A stretch of 64,000 bases of DNA. Source: Coniferiporia sulphurascens. Lineage: Eukaryota > Basidiomycota > Agaricomycetes > Hymenochaetales > Hymenochaetaceae. Below are positions 1-10,726 of the stretch, in pieces. Where the stretch lies: positions 248,001 to 312,000 of the forward strand of contig NBBA01000008.1 of assembly GCA_002794785.1 (NCBI GenBank). The letters run 5' to 3'. Under the pieces are notes generated by a model that saw nothing but the letters and a program-made list of their open reading frames with translations, did no database searches and was not told the DNA's origin. The stretch's first letter is position 1. Each line of letters starts with the position of its first letter. Made by a program: the position numbers and the translations under genes.

Positions 1-41
1 TACATATGAACTCACAGATCGGGGGATATAGTCACTTTCAG

Positions 42-852
42 GACCGTGGACTAGTCAGGCAGACATAGCACCCGAAGACACGAACACATATTTCTCTCAA
101 AACGCTTTTGACCTGCAGTTAGGATCAAATGCCATTTATATGGGAGATCGATGGAGGCCGGATCTACTCGGCAGTAGTCGGTATATTTGGTACCCGCTGG
201 ATTGGTCTTCTGGGTCTCCTCAGATCGTCGAAGCCGACGTCTGGAGCGTTGACCTCAGCGCAGGGACGTACTCGGTTGCCTCCGGCACAAGCTACGAGGC
301 TGAGTCCGGGACTATATCTGGAAGCGCAGTAATATTGAACGGTTCTGCTTTCTCTGGAGGAGAAGCCGTTGGTTATCTAGGTAAGATATTACGTACTATG
401 AAGCCGCATGTCTGATTGAATATGCTATCTTTTTGAGGAAATGGCGGCTCTGTGACCATTAACAATGTTCAGGGAAATGGTCAAGGACAGTGGGTTTCTT
501 TATACTATGCCAATGGTGATTCGGCGTGGCGTAACACCACCGTTAGGTCAGTCCCATCTTTTTTCACCTGAACTAGCCAATATTTCGAGCTACTCACCGG
601 GTTCTTCGACGTAGCGTAAACGGTGGATCTACCGTTCTCGTTGACCAGCCTAACACCGGAGGAGAAAGTGTTATCTTGAGTGTTCCTGTTAAACTGAATC
701 TGAAGTCAGGAACAAATTCCGTGACTTTCTCAATCAATCAGAGCAGTGCGTTATTCGACAATCTAACCTTTTTTCTGAGCGCTAAAATCTAGTGTTCTAC
801 CGCAGATTACGCTGCGGACCTCGATAAAATTGTCGTCTACCAGCAAGGCTGA
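42..852 (+). CDS. Glycoside hydrolase family 43 protein with C-terminal CBM35, 3' part
   Basis: The gene is cut by the left edge of the window; only its last four exons are seen (42-380, 438-546, 615-745, 806-852). All three introns are 57-68 bp, GT-AG and phase-consistent, and the reading frame ends at a TGA at 850-852. The first visible exon carries the end of the catalytic propeller, including YMGDRWRPD and IWYPLDW, which I recognise from the exo-beta-1,3-galactanase group of GH43. The following segment, with YEAESGT, GGSVTINNVQG, LVDQPNTGG and a final ADLDKIVVY, has the layout of a CBM35 carbohydrate-binding beta-sandwich. The family removes galactose from beta-1,3-galactan backbones of arabinogalactans outside the cell. 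The signal peptide and most catalytic residues lie outside the window. The family assignment rests on remembered motifs; substrate specificity is inferred. Confidence 0.8.
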
Positions 853-1811
853 TTTTTTCAGGTGTCCGAGAGTGCCGATCTGTACTCATAAATATGGAAG
901 AACTTGGACAGCGTTTTCGGTTTTTATTCAAAGAGTAGCCTGCGGAATGAATTTTTTCCATTAAGTACATCCAGGGGGTATCCCGCGCGGGATTCTCCGT
1001 TAATTTTGGGGTCTCGAGAAACTCCACTAAGAACGTTTTTGATCTTAAGCCGCAAATTCGAGCCCATTCGTTAAATTTTGTCCGCAGAATCACTGTTTGC
1101 AGGCACGTAGACTTCACTAGGGCCACATGAACTAGTAGCCGGCCCACCTTCCGTACTAACGAAGAGCTCTCGACATTGGATCTTGCGAAACGCTTCAGTT
1201 TTCAAATTTGAGTTACAAATATAAATCAGGTTTCCGCTGCAGGAGGCCTCAAGTTGACAATGGCGTGTGTCGCAGACTGGGGAGTAATTAACACTCGGGT
1301 GATATCCATAAAGACTCCTATGCATTCGGATGAAAGAAAGCGTGCGTGGGTAAGTGCGCATTTTTTATTCAATGAGAGTTCGTTACCATCTAAACCAGGA
1401 AAAACAGTGTCTCCCTCAATGGCCCGGGACCTGGAGCCCATTCGGACCTTAAGCGAAGGATTGAACTGTATAAAAAAAGAAAGGGTAGTGAATATACATG
1501 TACAGTACATACATCACGATGCACACATGAGGAAGGGTAGAACTTGAGGCCGATCCACTGCAGACGATTGGCAGCGTCTCACGGCTATTTTTATCATCGC
1601 GGGAAGGCGCCCGGCGGGTGTGAATGGAAAGTGTCTACTTAATATTCGAAGCACCATTAGCCTATCATATACTCACAAAAACGGCGACGATTCAATGGTT
1701 GCAATATATACAGTGCGAACACGCAATTTCATTCTACGCTCTCACCGCTCTTTCTGCCCCCCCTCTTTCCGCCTTGACTCTCAGCTCTCCTAAAGACACG
1801 CAAGACACACA
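853..1811. other. Intergenic, no gene seen
   Basis: I see no coding signal with splice logic here. Several overlapping ORFs on both strands near 1.1-1.5 kb have no recognisable content. A TATATA run around 1704 lies about 100 bp upstream of the first SDR start codon and could serve as its promoter TATA element. Confidence 0.6.
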
Positions 1812-3071
1812 ATGGGCCAGACGCTAAAAGTCATCCGCACGCTCTACAGCCAGTCACGGCCGCCGAAGCCCAAGTTCAGCGTAGACGATATCCCGGACCT
1901 CTCGGGCAAGGTCGTCATCGTCACAGGCGGGTACACCGGCATTGGAAAAGAGACTGTGCTCGCGCTGCTGCGCAAGAACGCAAAGGTGTACATTGCAGCG
2001 CGCAGTCGATCGAAGGCGGAGGTGGCAATCGCGGAATTGAAAGAGAAAACAGGAAAGGAGGCGCTGTTCCTTGAGTTAGACCTTGCGAGTTTGAAATCGG
2101 TGAAGAAGGCAGCGGAAGAGTATAGGAGGTAGGCCCTGCCTGAGGTGTCTAATGGTGGATTTCAGGCGTCCTCACTTACGATGAACAGCAAAGAGTCGCA
2201 ACTCCATATCTTGTTTAACAATGGGTGAGCCACTATGTTACGCAATCCGCGTATGCTGCGCTGATATCACCTCTGGCAGAGGTGTTATGATCCCTCCAGT
2301 CGACCAGCTAACCTCGGATGGGTATGACCTCCAATTCGGAACAAACTGCCTCGGTAAGCCAGGTTTACACAATATCATCCTCGAAACAGTGGTACTCATG
2401 TAAACACACCGTTCCCAGGACACTTCTACTTCACACAGCTCCTCCTTCCCTTACTCATTGAGACCGCTAAGTCCGCACCAGAGAAGCACGTGCGCGTGAT
2501 TACGACGTCGTCGTCCGGCCACCACTTCCATGGCCCGGGCATCAAGTGGGACACGCTCAAAGGTGCTAGCGCAGCACGCACGAGGTACGGCACAACGCGG
2601 CTCTATGCACAGAGCAAATATGTGAGTCAAGCGAGTATTCTTTGATGAAATAATTCTTTGACCAAACGTCCTGTTATGCAGGGCAACGTTGTCGTTGCGC
2701 GCGAGCTCGCGAGGCGTTACGGGGACCAGGGTATAATCTCTATTTCGCTCAACCCCGGGAACCTCAAGACAGAGCTCCAGCGACATGTGTCGACCCTGCA
2801 GCTCCGACTCATGGTGAGAATATCCTTCCCACACACAAACCTAGAGCGCGAACGCTGAAGCGCATTCCGTGCGTAGAACCTGATGATGTATCCCGCGCCG
2901 CTAGGTGCGCTGACACAGTTGTGGGCAGGGACGGTGCCTGAGACGGCAGAGTACAACGGAAAATACCTCATTCCTTGGGCGCGCCTCGGTGAGCCGCGGA
3001 ATGACACGCAAGATCCCGAGACGGGCGTGAAGCTGTGGGAATGGCTCGAGGAGCAGGTCAAGGATGTTTGA
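1812..3071 (+). CDS. Short-chain dehydrogenase/reductase (retinol dehydrogenase-like), copy 1
   Basis: Six exons (1812-2128, 2189-2224, 2280-2353, 2419-2621, 2682-2813, 2877-3071) join in frame to 318 aa. The Rossmann glycine motif is [10 protein letters not shown] near residue 40. LFNNG occupies the place of the usual NNAG motif. TTSSSG supplies the likely catalytic serine, and LYAQSK contains the YxxxK active-site pair. This layout is typical of NAD(P)-dependent SDRs of the retinol-dehydrogenase/WW-oxidoreductase-like group, which are abundant in fungi; the substrate is unknown. There is no signal peptide. Intron positions and phases match those of the three paralogous loci at 9.4, 13.6 and 25.3-26.6 kb, so all four descend from one ancestor. 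This copy has no visible lesion. It is the most divergent of the three plus-strand copies and lies 1.7 kb from a hemerythrin gene, a pairing repeated at 25.3-28.5 kb. Confidence 0.88.
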
Positions 3072-4796
3072 GTTTTTTGAGCGAGAAAATAAGGAAAGCC
3101 GTTTCTCTCCCGTTTTCGATTTCAATTTGTTTGGTCTGGTTTATTTCACTTATCTTCGCCCTTTCACTCTTGGTGATACCCATTGTTGTACTTTGGACCG
3201 GTACTGGCGCTCCCTGTGATTATTGCTATTCTTCATATGAAATAATGCAAGGACTTGAGCCGTGTCGTCGAGCGTGCAGTTGAAATTGTGTCTCACCGAG
3301 GCAGATCAAGCCTCGAGGTTGCGTGTGCACCCGCTCAAAAAGAATGCACATGTAACAACGATGGCTGTTGACAGCGCCGCGAAGAGTCTGGCTAGCACAG
3401 AGTTTCAAAGATTTCCAGCGGAGAAAGATTCGAGTTTTCACGGCGCCACTTCAAAAGACATCTGAGCAATGGAGTACATGAGGCCGTTCCAGAGAATACA
3501 AGTGAGGTGTTAGTTGGACTTGGGCGCGTCTAAATTTCGTATTTTCTTTTCGAAAAAGTCTCCGCCTGTGGTTGAAATGTAGGAGTTTTGCACCAGCATA
3601 GAGAAAGTGAGCGAGTAATCTATCAAGTCCAACGCCTCCGTTCCTTGAGGTTTCGGCGTGGGGAGAAGGCTGTACCCGCATCCCAGCATATAAGTAGCAC
3701 AGAGAGAAAGAAGAGTTTCAATGGCGTTGGACGCCTTTTGCCGAATTATATAATATCCCACCACGTGACAAGAATTGTGAGAACAAAACTCTCCGGGACC
3801 CGGCCCGGACTCCGGAGATATCCTCCATTGCATGGTCTGTGTGCTACAGGTGGATGTAAAAAGTTACGGACCGGCCGAAAGGGGAAGGAGTTTCACATCG
3901 CACGTCGAACACCTTTTCCACTGCCCATGCAGGACAAACAACTCGACTCGGCGTAGGAGGACCTTATAATTACCATTAAAATGTACTGATATGTCTCTAG
4001 ACAAGCTGCAACGGTGTTTTGGCTCATAAAAATAACTTGAATGAGAGTGTCTGATCTCCTTCCTTTTTCGGTCGGTCCGTAACTTTTTACATCCACCTGT
4101 ACATAGATGTTTATAACAAGTAAATTTAATTGTTTAAAGGAAGGAAAACTGTCCGAAACGCGTTAAACTTGTCCAAAATGTTGTCACTACTAAATAAGGA
4201 ATGTGCTGACGTGTTGTCGGCTAAAAACGCTTGCGAGTGGCCACTGGCGGTCTACCTCATCCTCCATGTAGAAAGAGACATGGAAACAACGTCCCGAGGA
4301 CGTCTGCTTCTGCATGCTCCACAAAATATCTGGACGTCCTTATAAACCTTTCCAGCAATATTGGCTGCTGGAGTCTCTAGAATCGACCTGAAAAGCAAAA
4401 GCGGGACTTCAAGTTGCGGCCGAGACAAAAAGTCAGATGAACCTAATATTTGTCAGCGCGCGATTCCGTGCGGACGTATGAGAAACTGCCTTGCTCTGGT
4501 TCGCTGCATGTCAAACGATCGGAGTGGTGTAGCGGGGCTCAAATATGATCTACGCAAAGCGGGGCCGAGACACACCCCGCGCACATTCCTAACTCGGATT
4601 GACGAATGGCACGCCTTGGATTGGTGCTACAAACGCTCGCGATTCCGGGAGAAAGATCGACGACATGTCTCTATACGCTGATGACGTCTCAGCGAAGCCG
4701 TTCCCGACATACTTGTCCTCGTCATTCACTACGTCGCCTCTAAACCTGGCTTCTACATAAGGACAGCGTGAAAGCGTAGCTTTTCTACCCCAATTT
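3072..4796. other. Intergenic, contains one MITE-like element
   Basis: No gene is supported. Short ORFs such as 3588-3956 lack recognisable content. The sequence CCGTGTCGTCGAGCGTG near 3260 resembles one downstream of SDR copy 2, so it is probably shared 3' flank of the SDR family. The stretch contains the inverted-repeat element at 3847-4099. Confidence 0.55.
3847..4099. mobile_element. MITE-like element with TA target duplication
   Basis: A 253 bp non-coding element is bounded by terminal inverted repeats that start CAGGTGGATGTAAAAAG at the left and read the same on the other strand at the right. About 41 of the outer 44 bases match between the ends. Both ends are directly flanked by TA (3845-3846 and 4100-4101), as expected for the TA target-site duplication of the Tc1/mariner superfamily. 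No transposase ORF fits inside, so it would be a non-autonomous miniature element. The superfamily assignment is inferred from the TA flank only. Confidence 0.75.
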
Positions 4797-5704
4797 ATGT
4801 TTGCCACTCGCCTTCTTCGTCTCCAACCACAACTTACACCTGCCTCTCGATCCCTGCTCAGCCTCCCCAGACACTCCGTTCAGTTACGTCCCATCGTCAC
4901 ACAGCAGCGCACAATGGCATCCACAGGTACTTCTGGCCAGACTACGGGTCCCCTCTTTGACAGCATCAAGAAGGATCACCGTGACGTACGCTATGTTCAT
5001 GTCCCCCTTCCCGCTTTCCTTTGCTAAGTCCAAGATGCAGATCTACAAGTGCCATGACATGTACAAAAGCGCAGGGAACGACCTCGATGCGAAGGAGCGC
5101 TGGGCACGTCAACTCACCTGGGAAGTCGCGCGTCACTCCATCGGAGAGGAGCTCGTCGTGTACCCGCTCTTCGAAAAGCACCTCGGGGCTAAAGGAAAGC
5201 AGATAGCAGATGGCGATCGCGCAGACCACATGGTTTGTACATTTTTACCGGGAGCTCGACGTTATCAGATACTTAGTTTTTATACAGGAGGTGAAGAAAT
5301 TGCTTTACGAGCTCGAGAAGCTCCAGCCAGGACAGGGAAAGTATGACGAGCTGGTCGATACGATGATGAAGACTCTGCATGAACATGCTGACAGCGAGGA
5401 AAACCACGACCTGCCACAGCTCGAGGCTGTTCTGAAGAAACAAGATAGCCAGGAGGCCGCTGCGAGTTTCCAGCGCACGAAGAAGTTTGTGCCAACGCGG
5501 TAATTATCAATTCTACTTGGACTCGTCACGGCGGTTGTTTAATCTCTTTTTGTCTCGTTTTATAGTTCGCACCCATCTGCCCCGGACCAGCCACCACTCG
5601 AGACTCTCGCAGGGCTCATGGCTGCGCCCATGGACAAACTTAAGGACGCGTTTTCCAAGTTCCCTACAGACGAAATGAAGCAGCAGGCAAAGAGCTCGTA
5701 CTAG
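4797..5704 (+). CDS. Hemerythrin HHE-domain protein, copy 1 (probably mitochondrial)
   Basis: Four exons (4797-4985, 5041-5232, 5288-5499, 5566-5704) give 243 aa. The N-terminus (MFATRLLRLQPQLTPASRS) is rich in arginine and serine and lacks acids, like a mitochondrial presequence. The core has the His/Glu pattern of HHE cation-binding four-helix bundles: KKDHRD, WEVARHSIGEELVVYP, DRADH and HEHADSEENHDLP. Such domains bind a di-iron centre and are linked to oxygen, nitric oxide or iron handling; the exact role is unknown. The C-terminal tail (DKLKDAFSKFPTDEM) is nearly identical to that of the paralogue at 27.6 kb, which has the same length and the same intron phases. The next upstream gene is SDR copy 1, as SDR copy 4 is the neighbour of the other paralogue. 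Confidence 0.85.
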
Positions 5705-6106
5705 GTCGATTCCAAACCGAAAAAAATGTAGGATAGGTATGGTGAAAGAACAAATGACGTGCATATAATAGTAAAAGACTCGCTGCGCATGCTGTACATT
5801 AATTCGCGTGAGATAATTGCCCAGTGATTCGGGTATTTTTTTAAATTTTGTGCGGGCGCCCGACTGCAATGACTAACATTGAATTGCCTGCCGAAATCCG
5901 ATTACCGCATAAAGGATAAGATTTAGGGGTCCGACTAGACTCCGCGGAATAGGCACGTGACGCACCACGTGCGCGTGTGTCTTTTAACTGCTCCCGTCAT
6001 CCGCTCGCCGCTTCAATGTTGAATCTGTCCCTCCACCACCAGCTGTAGTCGCAAATCCGCTGCTAGCCCTGCTATCCAGTCCCTCGGTGAATAACGATTA
6101 CTCTGT
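5705..6106. promoter_or_regulatory. Intergenic with two CACGTG E-boxes
   Basis: This 402 bp gap separates the hemerythrin gene from the F-box gene. It holds two CACGTG palindromes at 5954-5959 and 5966-5971, 12 bp apart and about 140-150 bp upstream of the F-box start codon. CACGTG is the core of bHLH factor sites (for example Pho4, Cbf1 or SREBP types); which factor binds here is unknown. Confidence 0.4.
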
Positions 6107-8032
6107 ATGACTTCCTTTTCACTACTGGAAAGCCTGCCAGTCGAACTTATCGTCCGCATCTTCGGCTATCTGGACCTCAAAGGTCTTGCCGCCGTCGCGC
6201 CGCTCAATCACTTCCTGCACGATGTATATGAGAGCTCCCCAGAGCTGCACTACTGCTTCGCGTTGCAGGCTGTTGGAATGGTAGACGGAGATCCTGGGGA
6301 AAGCCTGCATGGCAAGCTTGCAGAGCTCTACCGGCGCGAGGAGGCCTGGCGCACGCTCGACCTTTCGAAAAGGGTTACCGTGCGCGTACCGCATAGGACG
6401 TCGCATATATACGATTTATCGGCTGGCGTATACCTCCTCGGGGACTGTTACTCGCACACGATCACGCGCGACACGATCTCGCTGCGCATGTTTGACCTCG
6501 AGACGTGTGGGACAGGGCCGCCGAAGCGCAAGGAGGTGTGGCGCGAACTGACGGTCGATGCGAATATAGTAGACGTGGCGCTGTGCCTGCGTGAGTTTGA
6601 CTTGATTGCTATCTTTGGTGTTCATCAGAGGTGAGCAGAGCCTCTTTCCTTGTCATTCTGTCTCCGTGTTTCTGACGTTGCGTAGGCAGGATACGGGGAG
6701 GCCCGTCGTCGTCGTTTATCTACGCGAACTCTCCACTGGGAAACCCCATCCTCTCGCAAAAGTCCCGGATCTGGTCGTGGGCGAGACCAGCCATGACTGG
6801 GGGAAGATGTCGATCATGATGGAGGTCGTCGGGTCGCGGCTTCTCCTACTTATGACTTGGCAATCACCGCGTCGAACGGACGCACAGGTTGAGGATCATT
6901 TGATGCTCCTTGACTGGTGGGAAGGAAGGCTTATTACGGTGCATACGGCTTGGCCTTTTGTGGATTGTGGATTGCTACTGAACATAGCTTAGATGGAGGC
7001 TACCGTGCAAGGGACGTGGCACGGCTTCGTTTTCCTATCACAAGACCTTGTTCTATTGCCGAATCATGGGCGTGGGGATCTCGAAGTCCTCACGCTCTAT
7101 CCCGACGATCAAACCTTGCCACAAGTCGGGTTCAAGCGGCTCATCAAGTTCGCGCTCCCACCGATGCGGTTCGCATGCGCAGTGAGCATCATGTCGTGCC
7201 GCGCGGAGCCCAACCCGTTTGGTGCACCGCACCCACAACGGAGTCGCGCCAGTGCACCACACCGCTCACTGGGCCCTATTGCGGCTGACCCTGCACAGGC
7301 GCTTGTGCTGCTCCAGCTGTATATTCGCGAGTTAAGCGGAGACGGTCATTGGGCCGTGCTTCGCCACAATATCTCGCTCGTAGTGCATCGCTCGACACTG
7401 CTCGAACTCGTGGAGAAGCACGCGCATGAGGAAGGCGAAGACGTCAACGGTAGTAGTGATAGTGGAACCGGAGGCAGTTCCGGCGGGGACAGTGAGTGTC
7501 TAGAAACGAACGACTCCGGCGTGCGCACGCGGCTGGTGCCGTGGTCGGAGTGGGGAACGCGCGCACGGATATGCGCGGACAACACGCATGTGTCAAACTG
7601 GATAACGACGACGGCGGGACAGCGGTATGTCGGGATGACGGACGAGGGACATATTGTTGTGAAGGACTTCAATCCACACAATGTGACGCGTGCGCGGCTG
7701 GCTGCGAACCGATGCGACGCGGGAACGAGTTTGGAGTCGGACGCCACATGGCAGACGGTACGTGTCGTCGAGAACTTCTCAGCGGAGGAAGACGTCGAAC
7801 TGCATCGGCTGTTCGAGTTCGAGTTCGACCAGCCTCCGTTACCGTGCGTCGAGTACGTGTCGGCGCGGGCGTATGGCTACCACGGGCTGCTGATGGATGA
7901 GGAGCGGGTGCTCGGCTTGCGGGTGTGTTTTCATGGTTTTTCTCATTTGCATCTTTGACGCGAGTTCCTAATTTGTTACAGCACGACGAAGATACCGGTG
8001 CGATTGTTGAGGTTGACGTCTTCACGCTGTGA
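6107..8032 (+). CDS. F-box protein
   Basis: The proposed model has four exons (6107-6630, 6686-6938, 6993-7922, 7982-8032; 585 aa). The N-terminus has an F-box: SLLESLPVELIVRIFGYLD followed by a helix with LAAVAPLNHFLHDV. F-box proteins bind Skp1 and select substrates for SCF ubiquitin ligases. The rest is an unrecognised, probably beta-rich substrate-binding region with an acidic, Gly/Ser-rich insertion near 7430-7500 (DVNGSSDSGTGGSSGGDSE). The second intron (6939-6992) is 54 nt, a multiple of three, and is needed to remove an in-frame TAG at 6990-6992; its acceptor is CTTAG and a possible branch sequence is CTGAAC. If that intron is not spliced, the protein stops after about 276 residues. 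Target proteins cannot be predicted. Confidence 0.72.
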
Positions 8033-9390
8033 GAGTGTCCAGAGGACGATGACGATGTTTCTGCTTAGGCTCAGTTCTGGTAAGGGATGTGTGACGGAAT
8101 TGCGCAATAAGTCGTTCTTTGCGCCTAATTAACTAAAAGCGCGGGTATAGAATGTATATTACTAAACTTCAAATCGATATTGGGAAATTGCGGATTTGGG
8201 GCGCGCTGGAGAAGAAGCCTAACTTCTGGGTATTGACCTTCCTTGGAATCAGTAAGGTTAATCGCGAAGAGGCGCGCGGCACATAGTGCCACAAGGGGGA
8301 TCGACACTGCACTGCGGTCAAAGTACCATATAATCATCATGATAGTGGCTGTACATGCTTTGTTATTGTGTACCGTAAGTACTTGTGTTCTAGTGTCCCG
8401 AACTTCTGTCTTGGGCAGTGTGCCGCCTAGTTCTAAATAACTTTAAAAGCCACGAGCTGAAGTTTTGGACCTGGTCGGGCTGTTCTGAACCTCTGGAGTT
8501 TGGAGAAGGGGGGGGGGGGGGGGTTGACCGTACCGTATACTATCGTATGCTCCCTCTTACTACAAAGTCACGTTCCAAGACCAAGACTTAGATTTCCGAG
8601 TCTAGCCTCTACATTTAAGGTATGAAATCGAAAATGTTCTTCTGAAAATATTGCACAGTATATTAATATTCTTCTTGCCACTTTTTTCGGCGAAAATTAG
8701 AGATGTTTCCGGTTTGAGTCTAACTTTTGCCTTGGATAGTGACTTTGTGTAAGAGGGGACATACGATAGTATATGTACTTACGCAGGTGCTTAAACTTCC
8801 GTTCCAAACCTTTCCATCAGCACTGAGTTACCCATTCAGGGAAACTATCCCTGGGTGTGTCATCACTGTTGCAAGCTACCTTATATAGAAGTAAAGGGAT
8901 GACAAGAGAACGTCATAAAAAGTGCACAGGATCGACTGAAAAAGTAGTACGGACCGGAGATTCAAAAAACTATGTGGTGTTCTAAGTCCCTGCGGGATGT
9001 AGCGTCTGCGGACACAGCGGTGGGAATACCTTAGGACTAAGTCGTCAACTTGGATGTAACTCAGACATAAGTTCTTGGTTGAGAAGATTCCGAAAGAGAT
9101 CGGGGATTCCGAATCTGAGTCGGTCTTCGAATCAGCCGCGTCGCGGCAAGCCGAAAAAAAAAACATTGCACACTGGCAAGTGTCTCCGCCTGCCGCTAGT
9201 AGGGCTACGCTTACGCGTCCTCTCCCTTTTAAATAAGTTATTCGATAGCATTTAACTCTGCCTTTCTCCTATTTTCTCGGCCTGCCACCCCCCAGCAGCC
9301 CTGCACGTTCTCCGGTGCCTCGAAGTCCTCGCTCCCGGATCACACCTGTATATATCCACGCACACAAGTCCGGCGAGGAGTAAGGCAACG
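8033..9390. other. Intergenic; MITE-like element, G16 tract, start of duplicated SDR flank
   Basis: No gene is supported. A run of 16 G is at 8508-8523. An imperfect inverted-repeat element follows at about 8529-8784. From about 8792 onward the DNA is similar to 12.90-13.58 kb (shared AAACCTTTCCATCAG, then CCCTGCGGGATGT), which is the 5' flank of SDR copy 3. A TATATA box near 9352 precedes the start codon by about 40 bp. Confidence 0.6.
8529..8784. mobile_element. Probable MITE with imperfect terminal inverted repeats
   Basis: The left end (around 8534) reads TATACTATCGTATG, then YCCCTCTTAC and ACAAAGTCAC. The right end (around 8740-8780) gives the same order on the opposite strand with a few differences and small gaps. 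Both termini lie next to a GTAC. There is no ORF inside. Ends are approximate to a few bases and no clear target duplication could be fixed. The element abuts the left border of the duplicated SDR block. Confidence 0.55.
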
Positions 9391-10726
9391 ATGGGTCAAA
9401 CGCTCGGTTTTATGCGTGCTTTCTGGAACGAAGGCTGGCCACCCGCATCTAAATTCAGCGTCTCCGACATTCCGGACCTCACAGGTAAAGTCGTCATCGT
9501 CACGGGAGGCTATGCCGGCATCGGTCGCGAGACCGTACTTGCGCTGCTCCAGAAGAACGCGAAGGTGTATATTGCGGCGCGTAGTCGTGCAAAGGCAGAG
9601 GTGGCGATTGGGGAGCTGAAGGAGCTGACAGGGAGGGAGGCATTGTTCTTTGAGCTTGACCTTGCGGATTTGAAGTCGGTGAAGAGGCAGCGGAGGAGTT
9701 CCAGAGGTTTGTGCTGTGCTCCACCTCCCCTCCTTCCCATTGTCTTTGCACCGAGTTCTACTAACACAGTTTTATTTGTACGTGTATGATACCTCGGATG
9801 TAAACAGCAAGGAGTCACACCTCCACATCCTATTCAACAACGGGTCAGTCGTCGTGGTACTTGCAGAGACGCGCACTTTGCTAACTTCGCGCAGTGGCGT
9901 CTACTTACCCCCAGTTGAACAGCTGACTGCGGACGGATATGACCTCCAGTTCGGCACGAACGTCCTCGGTAAGATGACATGCCCTCCATTCCGAAATGAA
10001 TCTCATACTTAATCTCATCCTGATTCATCTCCCCAGGCCACTTCTACTTCACGAAGCTCCTCCTGCCCACACTAATCGAGACCGCAAAGACATTACCAGA
10101 AAAAAACGTCCGCGTGATCACCACTGCCTCGATTATGCACTGGGTCCACCGTGACGCCAGCTTCAAATGGGATACACTCAAGGGCCACAACGCCGCTCGC
10201 ACGTCGTATGGCTCGGAGATGCTCTACTGCCAGAGTAAATACGTGAGACCCTTCCCTCCGCGTAGCCTTCTTTTCCGTTCCTCGCTAACCCTTCCCCTCC
10301 ATATTTCAGGGCAACCTGATAATGGCACTTGAGGTCGCACGCCGGTACAGCGACCAGGGTATCGTCTCCATCCCGGTTAACCCAGGTAACATCAAGTCCG
10401 AAGCAGCGCGGTACATGAACCCCATCCGCCGTCGTATAGTCGTAAGTCCCCCCCCTCCCCCCCTTCACTCCGTCACGGAGATGTCCAAAAAGGTCTAACT
10501 CGGTGCCTTGTCTTTATAGGAGTACTTCATACTGCGCCCCACGCCACTGGGCGCACTGACGCAGCTGTGGGCGGGAACGATGCCGGAGACAGCAGAGTAC
10601 AACGGCAAGTACCTTATCCCCTGGGCGCGTCTCGGCGAGCCACGCAAGGAGGCCAAGGATCCTGAGACGGCCGTGAAGCTGTGGGAGTGGCTTGAGGCGC
10701 AGGTTAAAGACGTTATGGAAGAGTGA
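9391..10726 (+). pseudogene. SDR copy 2, frameshifted
   Basis: Exons equivalent to those of copies 1 and 3 are all recognisable (9391-9706, 9808-9843, 9895-9968, 10037-10242, 10310-10441, 10520-10726) with intact splice sites. Exon 1 is 316 nt, whereas copies 1, 3 and 4 have 317. The difference is one missing G near 9686: the stretch encoding VKRAAEEF in copy 3 reads as VKRQRRSS here. The shift carries into exon 2 and breaks the protein before the LFNNG motif. Downstream exons keep clean coding sequence, including LYCQSK and the C-terminal [16 protein letters not shown] region, so the lesion is either recent or a base-call error. Otherwise it is about as close to copy 3 as a recent tandem duplicate would be. 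If the base is restored by error correction, this is a third functional SDR. Confidence 0.78.

Noticed and set aside
3588..3956. 122-codon plus ORF
   Set aside because: It runs into the inverted-repeat element and lacks any recognisable content.
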